Part shown: positions 45,878-52,919 of the stretch, in pieces
How positions within the stretch are numbered: position 1 is the stretch's first letter
How the letters are laid out: each line of letters starts with the position of its first letter
NCBI RefSeq assembly: GCF_030123065.1
Contig: NZ_CP126093.1
Coordinates: 1,368,001-1,432,000, forward strand
DNA length: 64,000 nucleotides
DNA from: Neobacillus sp. DY30
Lineage (GTDB): Bacteria; Bacillota; Bacilli; Bacillales; Cytobacillaceae
Direction of reading: 5' to 3'
Program-made: the position numbers and the translations under genes
The notes under the pieces: generated by a model
Database searches by the model: none
What the model was told of the DNA's origin: nothing
Seen by the model: only the letters and a program-made list of their open reading frames with translations

Positions 45878-47125
45878 CTAATTAAAAATTATAGGAAAAG
45901 TAAATGTAACGATAGCTGCCCAAAGTCCGTAGACCGGCAAATACTTAGTAACGGCATCTTGGATAGTTGAAGGTCCGGATTTGTTTTGTAGAAAACGTAT
46001 ATAGGAGAGCATAATCCAAATTAGATTTGCCCAGATAAGTATGTTTACTCCTAAAACAGCAAGTCTATTAGGCGTAATCCCATAAGAAGAAAGTCTGAAC
46101 ACGATGGCTGACAAAGCCACACTGTCAATGATAAGCGCAAGAACAATTAAGGCAAAATTTATATAATCTGAAATGTTCTTTTTCTCGTCTGAGCCGCTCT
46201 CGATAATGGAAAATATGGTAACGGCCAATACACCAAGGAGTATTCCGTTGAAGGCTATCAGGAAATTGCGGTCCAAGAATGGATTTTTTCCGACCCATAT
46301 AACCGTTATAAGATAGACCAACAATGTGACCAGGACAAGAGGACTAAAAATTTTAGCTATATACGGTGTAATATTCTTAGCAAGTTTAAGATTCATTGAT
46401 ACCAGGTATGCAGCCACAATAGCGAGAGCGGCAGCACCAAATAAAACGACATTACTAAAATAAAAGTCTTCTATATCCAAGCCAACAAAGCTAAATAACT
46501 GCATGGTTAATGCTGCTAGTACCATTCCGCTAACTGCCATGCTGGCGTAGAGAATACAATATTCCAAATTAAATTTAATATAGGCTAATCTTGTACTGCC
46601 TTTTGAATATTCATTTCCTGTAAATGCAAGCCCTACCAATACCCATAAGAATATGGGAAGGTGTAAATAAGCAAGGATAATACTGTCTTTATAATTTAAT
46701 GGCAGCATATTAAGATAAAACCCAGAAATTAGGAACAACGCTGCAAGGGAAAAAATAACACTTTTCTTCGGAGTATTATTGTAAACAAAATAGGCAGCAA
46801 TAAAGGGAATTATACCAAAAGCCAGGTTAATCGGAGCAATTGCTTCCTGTTCGACAAAATGGAAAATGATCCTGGTGCTTATCCCGGCCAGAATGGCTAA
46901 TATGCCCATGAATAAGAAATCTTTTTGAAGCAAGGAAGATTTTTCTGTATTTGCCGTCTCCTTGAAATGCAATCTTTCATACCAAACACCAAGAACCTGA
47001 GAATCAGGATTTTGTTCCCATGCGTGTGAGAATGACTTTTTAAAAGCTTTCGGGTCTTTTCTATACATTCTCTCCAGCTCATGAGGGTTAGCAATATTTT
47101 CAATAATCAAATTGTTAATGTCCAT
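45878..47125 (-). CDS. polytopic membrane protein (DUF4153-like)
   Basis: A 415-residue protein. A soluble N-terminal ~80 residues (MDINNLIIENIANPHELERMYRKDPKAFKKSF) is followed by about ten to eleven hydrophobic helices. It resembles the DUF4153-type membrane family; function unknown. ATG 47125 follows GGGGAGG; the frame is open to 47170 without an RBS. It is 48 bp after the XRE gene, so likely co-transcribed with it and the DUF2975 gene. Confidence 0.7.
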   Translation of the reverse strand: MDINNLIIENIANPHELERMYRKDPKAFKKSFSHAWEQNPDSQVLGVWYERLHFKETANTEKSSLLQKDFLFMGILAILAGISTRIIFHFVEQEAIAPINLAFGIIPFIAAYFVYNNTPKKSVIFSLAALFLISGFYLNMLPLNYKDSIILAYLHLPIFLWVLVGLAFTGNEYSKGSTRLAYIKFNLEYCILYASMAVSGMVLAALTMQLFSFVGLDIEDFYFSNVVLFGAAALAIVAAYLVSMNLKLAKNITPYIAKIFSPLVLVTLLVYLITVIWVGKNPFLDRNFLIAFNGILLGVLAVTIFSIIESGSDEKKNISDYINFALIVLALIIDSVALSAIVFRLSSYGITPNRLAVLGVNILIWANLIWIMLSYIRFLQNKSGPSTIQDAVTKYLPVYGLWAAIVTFTFPIIFN

Positions 47126-47173
47126 AGTTATACCTCCCCTAATAATTGTTATATTAAGTTTCCTCCACAAAGT

Positions 47174-47389
47174 TTAACTGTCTTCGTCACTTTTGTATTC
47201 TAAAATATCTCCAGGCTGACATTCTAAAGCCTTACAAATTGCCTCTAAAGTGGATAATCGAATCGCTTTTGCCTTTCCATTTTTCAATATAGAAAGGTTC
47301 GCCATTGTTATTCCAACCTTCTCCGAAAGTTCTGTTACGCTCATTTTCCTTTTTGCTAACATCACATCAATATTGATTATAATTGCCAT
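47174..47389 (-). CDS. XRE/Cro-type helix-turn-helix regulator (YozG-like)
   Basis: A 71-residue single-domain DNA-binding protein. The helix-turn-helix is at about residues 17-45 (MSVTELSEKVGITMANLSILKNGKAKAIRLSTL) and it ends CQPGDILEYKSDEDS. This small XRE type is regularly found beside DUF2975 proteins (YoaS-YozG in B. subtilis). It lies 11 bp after that gene. Confidence 0.88.
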   Translation of the reverse strand: MAIIINIDVMLAKRKMSVTELSEKVGITMANLSILKNGKAKAIRLSTLEAICKALECQPGDILEYKSDEDS

Positions 47390-47400
47390 TGTTTCTCACC

Positions 47401-47883
47401 TCAGATCGTTAAATCATTTTCTGATTTGATATTAATTGCTTCTTGTAAAAGTTTTTGGAGAACAGCCGCAAAGACTGCGATAACCATCGAAGCAAAAGGA
47501 ACAACCAACCCGACAAAGATAACTCCTGGTGCGTCGTCTACTTCCGCAAAGATATAGAAGAGCGGCCAAACTAGCACATGCAAAATACTGATTGTGATGG
47601 CACAGTATTTGATTTTCTTTAAAGCTTTTACAGATAAATCGGAGAAAGCTTTATTTTTGTCAATATAGCGTAAGAGTTTGAAAGCCTGATACAAAGCAAA
47701 GTAAAAAGGTATCGCCGATGCATCAAAAGCGATGAAAACGAGATATTTAATAAAAGCAAACTCTGGAAGCAATTTTGCTGCAAGATTCGCCATCTCAGGC
47801 ACCAAAAAGATGCACAGAGCAAGAACTGGGACACCTAAAAGAATAACAGCCATTTTTAAAAACAATGTTGTTACTTTTTCCAT
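47401..47883 (-). CDS. DUF2975 membrane protein (YoaS-like)
   Basis: A 160-residue four-helix membrane protein with the family's central RYIDKNKAFSDLSVKALKKIKY segment. GAGGTG lies 7 bp before ATG 47883; an upstream in-frame ATG at 47892 is less well placed. First gene of a DUF2975-XRE-membrane protein operon. The pair may act as a membrane sensor with its regulator (inference). Confidence 0.85.
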   Translation of the reverse strand: MEKVTTLFLKMAVILLGVPVLALCIFLVPEMANLAAKLLPEFAFIKYLVFIAFDASAIPFYFALYQAFKLLRYIDKNKAFSDLSVKALKKIKYCAITISILHVLVWPLFYIFAEVDDAPGVIFVGLVVPFASMVIAVFAAVLQKLLQEAINIKSENDLTI

Positions 47884-48122
47884 AAAAAGCACCTCACTTA
47901 TTTATTCTGATTTTGATTTTAATATACACTTTATTGTTTTACAATAAATTTTTATTAATTTAAATAACATTTTTATTGTATGTTTTTGTTTTAAGCAAAA
48001 ATAAAAAGCATTCTTCATTCAAAGAAATGCTCTATAACTTTAAACCATTAAATTTATAACTTGTACAGCTAACCTGCTTCATTTGCTCAATAAGAAAGAA
48101 GGTGCAGCAGCTACCTCCATTG

Positions 48123-48148
48123 TTAAACTCAAGCACCCGTTTGTTTAA
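48123..48148. repeat. 26-nt dispersed repeat, copy 1
   Basis: TTAAAC-N3-AAGCACCCGTTT-GTTTAA type. The ends are inverted repeats and GCACCCGTT is invariant in all three copies. Lies just beyond the end of the gene at 48159. Confidence 0.8.
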
Positions 48149-48158
48149 GTGTATTATT

Positions 48159-48455
48159 TCACAATCTTTCTTTATATTTCACTAAAAATGGTGTGAACAA
48201 AGAGCCGAAAAGTAATATGGCGAGTCCTACAACAATAGTCACCAATATATTTTTGAAAGGTGAAAGGAAATTACTAAAAATCAACGCTGGTAAAATAGTT
48301 AGAGAAACAAATGTGAACCTTCCAGGAACGGTAATCTTGTGTTCCGTACCACATTTGTCACATACAATCGGTTTATATGCCCAAACAGATTTATAGATTT
48401 TACTCCAACTAAATTGCGTCTTACATTTTTCACATTTTTGCAAAAAAAACACCAC
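48159..48455 (-). CDS. small zinc-ribbon membrane protein (TIGR04104-like)
   Basis: A 98-residue protein. Two CXXC pairs (CEKCKTQF at about 8-11 and CDKCGTEH at about 32-35) form a probable zinc ribbon. Two membrane helices follow (about 47-90). This is the pattern of the 'cxxc_20_cxxc' small membrane family. The start codon is uncertain because no clear RBS is present. It lies between repeats 1 and 2. Confidence 0.65.
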   Translation of the reverse strand: MVFFLQKCEKCKTQFSWSKIYKSVWAYKPIVCDKCGTEHKITVPGRFTFVSLTILPALIFSNFLSPFKNILVTIVVGLAILLFGSLFTPFLVKYKERL

Positions 48456-48521
48456 ATTTCAATAAATTAACAACCTAAACTTAAATGCCTTGTTATTCAG
48501 TTTTCCCATCCGCTTTTCTTG

Positions 48522-48547
48522 TTAAGCAATCGCACCCGTTTGTTTAA
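48522..48547. repeat. 26-nt dispersed repeat, copy 2
   Basis: Same length and core as copy 1 with TTAAGC/GTTTAA ends; 399 bp from copy 1, just beyond the end of the gene at 48574. Confidence 0.8.
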
Positions 48548-48573
48548 GTAAAACGGTTCACAATGTTAGTGCA

Positions 48574-48825
48574 TCATTTCCTTTTTCCCCACTTGAACAA
48601 CTCTTTAAAATCATTGTAACAATCAGGACATACCCAATAATATTCATCATCTGTCGCATAAGCTTCATTAATAATATCTGGGTGGTTTTCATCCATAATC
48701 TTCTGCCAACAAAATTCACAGTGTTCGTGGTCCGTTTTTGTGGGGATAAATTTCTTTAGGCTAAGAGTTTTACCAAACAAATATTTTTCTTGGTTAGTAA
48801 GTCTCCAATCATTTTTAACCATCAT
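48574..48825 (-). CDS. uncharacterised 83-residue zinc-ribbon-like protein
   Basis: Contains HCEFCWQKIMDENHPD (CXXC) and WVCPDCYNDF (CXXC) about 28 residues apart, a likely four-cysteine zinc ribbon. No known family recalled. RBS AAGAGGGG lies before ATG 48825. Lies between repeats 2 and 3 and ends in a basic WGKRK tail. Confidence 0.6.
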   Translation of the reverse strand: MMVKNDWRLTNQEKYLFGKTLSLKKFIPTKTDHEHCEFCWQKIMDENHPDIINEAYATDDEYYWVCPDCYNDFKELFKWGKRK

Positions 48826-48839
48826 ATTAACCCCTCTTC

Positions 48840-48865
48840 CTAAACAAAAGCACCCGTTAGCTTAA
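48840..48865. repeat. 26-nt dispersed repeat, copy 3
   Basis: CTAAAC/GCTTAA ends and the same GCACCCGTT core; 318 bp from copy 2, just beyond the end of the gene at 48885. A divergent relative (GCTCCGTTAGTTCAA) occurs near 51383. Confidence 0.75.
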
Positions 48866-48884
48866 CAAAGAACAAAGACAAACA

Positions 48885-49466
48885 TTATTTATTGGTGCTT
48901 AATTCAGGTCCCCAAGGAGTTGGTGCTATGAAATCTTCTTTGATATTTTGTCTCTTTAGACCTATTTTTTTAGCATAATAATCAATCGTTTCAAAAACAG
49001 TAAAACGATGAAAACTGCCGTTAAGAAATTGCGGTTCATTTCGTCTGTTAGGGTCAATCTGCCGAAGAGGAATTGAAACTCTTCCTGTATTATCGTTAAA
49101 TTCATTGATCGGGACACTGAAGTTGATATGTTCATTATAGCCATTTGCAACTGCTATGATGGTAACCTCTCCCATATTCTTCATTGGAAATCTAGGGTCT
49201 TTAGGAACTGTAACAGGTATTTTTACTTCCCCTTTGGAATTTGTTAATTCTGTTGCTATTATCTTCCCTAATGAATTTATTACAACTAACCGAGCGTTGT
49301 TTATTGGAGTACCTTGTTCTTCCGACGGGTTAATAGTTGTCATCACTTTAGCAGTCAATATTGCGGACAATGTGTTTTTACTTGTCTCCGCAAATACTGA
49401 TATGGAAGGATTTAAACAAAGCATAGTTAAAAATATAAAAAAACTCTTTTTGACCAAGGATACCAC
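48885..49466 (-). CDS. secreted protein with an Ig-like/carboxypeptidase-regulatory-like fold
   Basis: A 193-residue exported protein. Signal peptide about 1-26 (ends SVFAETSK). A beta-rich middle contains NARLVVINSLGKIIATELTNSKGEVKIPV, typical of carboxypeptidase-regulatory-like domains. The C-terminal ~50 residues (FHRFTVFETIDYYAKKIGLKRQ) are not assigned. The GTG start at 49466 has GAAGG nearby; a TTG three codons in is possible. Function unknown. Confidence 0.55.
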   Translation of the reverse strand: MVSLVKKSFFIFLTMLCLNPSISVFAETSKNTLSAILTAKVMTTINPSEEQGTPINNARLVVINSLGKIIATELTNSKGEVKIPVTVPKDPRFPMKNMGEVTIIAVANGYNEHINFSVPINEFNDNTGRVSIPLRQIDPNRRNEPQFLNGSFHRFTVFETIDYYAKKIGLKRQNIKEDFIAPTPWGPELSTNK

Positions 49467-49689
49467 AACCTTCTTTTCTTGTTTTATCCTTAGTATTTTT
49501 TGATTTTTATTCTAGATAAATACACTTGATGCTTGTTAAACTAAACTCCCTCAATAAACAAAGTGAAAACTCGCGTTTTCTCCAGTATTCTCAGTATTTT
49601 ATAGGATGTTAATTATAGAGTTACTGCTCGCTACTATGGTTGGATTTATCTCCTAAGGATAAATTTGGGCTTTTAAAGCAAAAAGACTG

Positions 49690-49935
49690 ATAGCTCATTA
49701 GCCACACACTTACAAAAAATGGTGGATGAGTTAAATTATGACCGCACTAGTGGATGTCCACATTTCTCATGGAGGTCAACCCTCCCATGCCTCACAGAGT
49801 CTTCGCTCTCAAATTCCTTCGTCCAACCTTTCCATGAGGTGGATGTCAGTCATGCTGCTCCACAGGGTCCCTGCCCGAAGTTTAGTTGCTTTGCTGACTA
49901 ATCCGTGCTTCAAATGTACGAGACTCATAACACTA
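49690..49935 (-). ncRNA. candidate IS110/IS1111 bridge (seek) RNA region
   Basis: About 330 bp of non-coding DNA follow the transposase stop, whereas little lies before its start. It is richer in G and C than its surroundings and has local inverted repeats (GTGGA-TG-TCCAC at 49750-49761; a second GTGGATGTC near 49841) and short paired segments on the transposase strand. IS1111-group elements encode their guide RNA downstream of the transposase. Boundaries and fold are guesses. The two small frames here are probably not genes. 49467-49640 shows nothing I can name apart from a 7-bp inverted repeat at about 49639-49660. Confidence 0.3.
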
Positions 49936-49968
49936 AATATCCTTTTCTACTCTACTTTTATTACTAAA

Positions 49969-51264
49969 TTAAGCTGCTTTTTCAACTTCTATGATTGCTC
50001 TCATATGAGGGATATCCTTTAACATTCTCTCTTCACTAAACTCAAATTGTTTCTTTCCAATCGCAAAGAATATGCGTATTAGTTTATTACACAAGGCAAT
50101 CAGAGACTGCATTTTCTTTAGAGGATTGTCCGGACGCTGCGTGTAATAGGCATGCAGCGCTTTAAAGGCCGAGTTCTTCGCTACCATAATCATACACACC
50201 CTGAAGAGGAGAGCTCTTAGCTTCTTCCTCCCTCTTTTTGTGATCTTCGTTTGCCCTTTATGCTTTCCAGAAGTGTTCTCTTTCAAGCTCAATCCAGCTA
50301 ACTTTATGATCTGTCTAGGGTGCGAGTACTCTTGAAGATCTCCCACTTCTGCAAAGAAGCCGGCAACAGTATCTCTTCCCACTCCCTTAATGGCTAACAT
50401 TTGCTGGACACCAGGGATTTGTTCAATTAAATTATCTATCTTCTCATCTAGTTCTTCGAACTTCTCTTGTATCAAGTCATATTTATCAAGCAGAGTGGCC
50501 AGCTCTAATTTGGCCATATTAGAACCTTGACACAGTCCGATGGACTCTCTAGCTGCTTGTTTCAACTCTACTATTTTGTTTAGTCCTACACTTCGACTAA
50601 CTGCTTTTCGTAAATGATCCAATAAGTACTGATCAGTGAAATGAATCAGTTCATGTGGTAAGGCTCCTAGCTTTAAAAATTGCAAGGCTGCTTTTCCTTC
50701 CCAACTCTTAAAGACGGTTAAAAACTCAGGAAAATACCGATCTAGCCAGTTGTGAATCTGGCCTTGCACCGTTTGAAGATCATCAGTTAGGAGATCACGT
50801 ATTTTTTTCGCCACACGGAGTTCTGCATAAACACCTTGTGGAATCGTTGGTTCAGCATATCTCCCGTCCTTGACCAACTGGGCAATGACTTTAGCGTCTT
50901 TCACATCGTTTTTAGTTGGTGAGTTATCATCGAGTTCCTTACTTCTCTTAACGTGTAAAGGATTTACTGCGACAAACTTTATATTATTTTCTTTTAATAT
51001 ATGAGCTAGATTTAGCCAATAGTGGCCCGTAGGCTCCATACCTACTATTACTTTTTCCATTACTTGTTCTTTCTTTAATTGAAAGATCCACACGAGAAAC
51101 AGTTGAAATCCTTGCTTGGTATTCTCAAAATAACAAGGTGGTCCGAATTCTATTCCTCTGTAGTCCTGTGCTCGTGCGACATGCTTGAATTTCGCAATAT
51201 CCACGCCTATAATAAGAGTCTGAGAAGTAATTTGAGCAATCTTTTCATTTTGGTTATAATTCAT
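49969..51264 (-). CDS. IS110-family transposase
   Basis: A 431-residue transposase. The N-terminal RuvC-like DEDD domain begins LIIGVDIAKFKHVA, with GMEPTGHYWLNLA and KNDVKDAKVIAQL. The C-terminal Tnp_IS116/IS110/IS902 domain is at about residues 290-380 (IPGVQQMLAIKGVGRDTVAGFFAEVGDLQEYSHPRQIIKLAGLS), with its catalytic-serine-type region. It looks full length and intact. RBS GGAGG before ATG. The element may be active or recently active. Typical IS110 elements lack classic terminal inverted repeats, so exact ends are not defined. Confidence 0.93.
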   Translation of the reverse strand: MNYNQNEKIAQITSQTLIIGVDIAKFKHVARAQDYRGIEFGPPCYFENTKQGFQLFLVWIFQLKKEQVMEKVIVGMEPTGHYWLNLAHILKENNIKFVAVNPLHVKRSKELDDNSPTKNDVKDAKVIAQLVKDGRYAEPTIPQGVYAELRVAKKIRDLLTDDLQTVQGQIHNWLDRYFPEFLTVFKSWEGKAALQFLKLGALPHELIHFTDQYLLDHLRKAVSRSVGLNKIVELKQAARESIGLCQGSNMAKLELATLLDKYDLIQEKFEELDEKIDNLIEQIPGVQQMLAIKGVGRDTVAGFFAEVGDLQEYSHPRQIIKLAGLSLKENTSGKHKGQTKITKRGRKKLRALLFRVCMIMVAKNSAFKALHAYYTQRPDNPLKKMQSLIALCNKLIRIFFAIGKKQFEFSEERMLKDIPHMRAIIEVEKAA

Positions 51265-51485
51265 TTTAAGACCTCCTGGTATTGGGGATTGTCCATTTTT
51301 GCTGGCCAGCTTTAGGACTCTCTCATTCTACCAAGAGGTTCTTTTTTTATTCAAACCTCATTTTCATTCATTACAGGAATGCTGCTCCGTTAGTTCAATA
51401 AAGCATATGTATTTTCATTTTTACCCGAAATGGCAGTCAAATTGACAGCTCAATTGACAACAGATTTTAAGCGTACAACAATCGT

Positions 51486-51589
51486 TGTCATTTAAATTTT
51501 TTATGTCATTTCTACTGTCAATTCTCCACAAAATGCTGAAAAACCATAATTAAACACTGCCAATTTAAGTGTCAATTCCTTTGTCAATT
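51486..51589. repeat. six TGYCAWTT repeats, transposon-end-like
   Basis: TGTCATTT at 51486 and 51504, TGTCAATT at 51516, TGCCAATT at 51558, and TGTCAATT at 51570 and 51582. Inverted versions (TTGACA) lie at about 51453 and 51464. The 12-bp spacings 51504/51516 and 51558/51570/51582 resemble arrays of transposase-binding sites. It lies directly inside the right 44-nt repeat. No gene seen in 51265-51645. Confidence 0.6.
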
Positions 51590-51596
51590 ATGAACA

Positions 51597-51640
51597 ATGC
51601 ACCTTAAAACGGAACCCTTTAGATTTTTAATCTGCTGGGC
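51597..51640 (-). repeat. right copy of the 44-nt inverted repeat
   Basis: Reverse-complement partner of 45508-45551. GCCCAGC lies at the outer end and AGGTGCAT at the inner end, so both copies point inwards. It starts 5 bp from the hydrolase stop. Confidence 0.85.
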
Positions 51641-51645
51641 TATTT

Positions 51646-52515
51646 TTAATTAAGGTGAGTTTTTAAGAAATCAATGACATCTTTAAGTGCATGTTGAACA
51701 ATCGGATCTTGGAAGTTTTTATCAAATACATGCTCGCCATTTGGAATCGTAATAAGTTTTGCCTCAACCGATTGTTTAATAAGGGCACCCCTCATAAATA
51801 CTGACTGCTCGTATGGAACGTCCTTATCTTTCGTTCCATGTAATAATAAAGTTGGTGGAAAATCACTTGTAACATTACGATTCGGGCAATATTGATAGAT
51901 TGCTTCTTTATTGTTTAAAAGATTTTCACCTGTAATTTCTTCAATCCAGACCCCATTCTGTCTCACATAAACGTAAAATAGAAACCGCTCTTCTACAGAT
52001 GCCTCCGTTACTATTTTATCTGTTATAAGTTGGTAAGCAATTTCCTTAGAAACAATATCCTTTTGACAATAATATTTACTTGGACTTGTTGCCCAGCTCC
52101 CAACAAGATCCCCGTATCCGTAAAAGGAAACAATTGCAGATGGCTTATTTGTGAAAGTTCCAGTATTAAGTGCTAAAAAGCCACCGGCAGAACTACCTAC
52201 AACTGCAATTTTTTTCGGATTTATGGAAAATTGTTTTGGTCCTTGTTTTTGAATCCAAAGGATTGCGTCTTCAATATCTTTAAGAATTTCTGGCAGTTTT
52301 GTGGAAGGAGCCAGCCTATAGTCAATTGAAAAAAGTGAGAAACCATTGTTGGTATAAAGTTGGACCATTTCTTCACTTATTTCTTCTCTTGTTCCCCAAA
52401 TTAACCCGCCGCCATGGATATAAATGATGACAGGAGCATTTCCTTGGTTAGTCCCATAAAAATCTGCCTTTATTGAGAAATTTACATCTTCTTTATAAAT
52501 TACCGTTTTCTTCAC
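51646..52515 (-). CDS. alpha/beta hydrolase (carboxylesterase-like)
   Basis: A 289-residue hydrolase of the hormone-sensitive-lipase/BD-FAE type. The oxyanion motif is IYIHGGGLIWG (about 31-41), the nucleophile elbow GSSAGG (about 107-112), and the late acid and histidine lie in HGTKDKDVPYEQS and NGEHVFD. Probably cytoplasmic, substrate unknown. It is on the minus strand between the island and permease 2, so it may not belong to the purine pathway. RBS is weak. Confidence 0.85.
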   Translation of the reverse strand: MKKTVIYKEDVNFSIKADFYGTNQGNAPVIIYIHGGGLIWGTREEISEEMVQLYTNNGFSLFSIDYRLAPSTKLPEILKDIEDAILWIQKQGPKQFSINPKKIAVVGSSAGGFLALNTGTFTNKPSAIVSFYGYGDLVGSWATSPSKYYCQKDIVSKEIAYQLITDKIVTEASVEERFLFYVYVRQNGVWIEEITGENLLNNKEAIYQYCPNRNVTSDFPPTLLLHGTKDKDVPYEQSVFMRGALIKQSVEAKLITIPNGEHVFDKNFQDPIVQHALKDVIDFLKTHLN

Positions 52516-52646
52516 TTTTATTTACACGTCCTGTCTATTGATTGTTTCAATTAATACTAAAAAAAATAGTCATATAATGCAATTGTAGATTGTGCAAACA
52601 TAACAAATTATAGCGTTTTTTTAAAGTTTTTCTAGTCTAAAATCTA

Positions 52647-52767
52647 GGACATATTTTGTACATACATTATTGTATAACTTGCCTAAATGAACAGCTTTCT
52701 TTTTGGTTTTGGTAGCCAATGACCTAGAAGGCTTTACCTACTAAAATGAAGGATGTAAGGGGTTACG
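52647..52767 (+). promoter_or_regulatory. upstream element of purine permease 2 (copy 3 of 3) plus palindrome
   Basis: 52647-52724 matches 43284-43361 without gaps at about 67 of 78 positions; 52669-52724 also aligns with the allH copy. Thirty bp beyond lies TGTAAGGGGTTACG (52754-52767), a GTAA-N4-TTAC palindrome in exactly the place of the cre-like site of copy 2. The leader from 52768 to 52919 holds no gene. Confidence 0.6.
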
Positions 52768-52919
52768 AAATGATGTTATTTCTCTTTTAGATTTATAAAA
52801 TCTCCAGAGAAAATAAGATTCACTGCTACAAAGGAGGCAAATTTAAATAAAAGAGTATGGAATAATGTGAACAAATTTTTTACATCCAACAAACTAATTC
52901 ATATTAGAGGTGAAAGGTA

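Larger units (their letters stand above)
45508..51640. mobile_element. 6.1-kb accessory island bounded by 44-nt inverted repeats
   Basis: The segment between the inverted copies at 45508-45551 and 51597-51640 separates purine genes that otherwise form one region. It holds a DUF2975/XRE/membrane operon, small genes with 26-nt repeats, an IS110-family transposase and transposon-end-like repeats. No transposase matching the 44-nt ends is present, so mobility is inferred from structure alone. Confidence 0.5.

Noticed and set aside
45713..45970. 85-codon plus-strand frame
   Set aside because: No RBS, odd composition, and it overlaps the end of the well-supported membrane protein gene on the other strand.
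49719..50022. Two overlapping small frames in the IS 3' region
   Set aside because: Both lie in the non-coding end of the IS110-family element, lack RBSs and overlap each other; more likely part of a structured RNA region.
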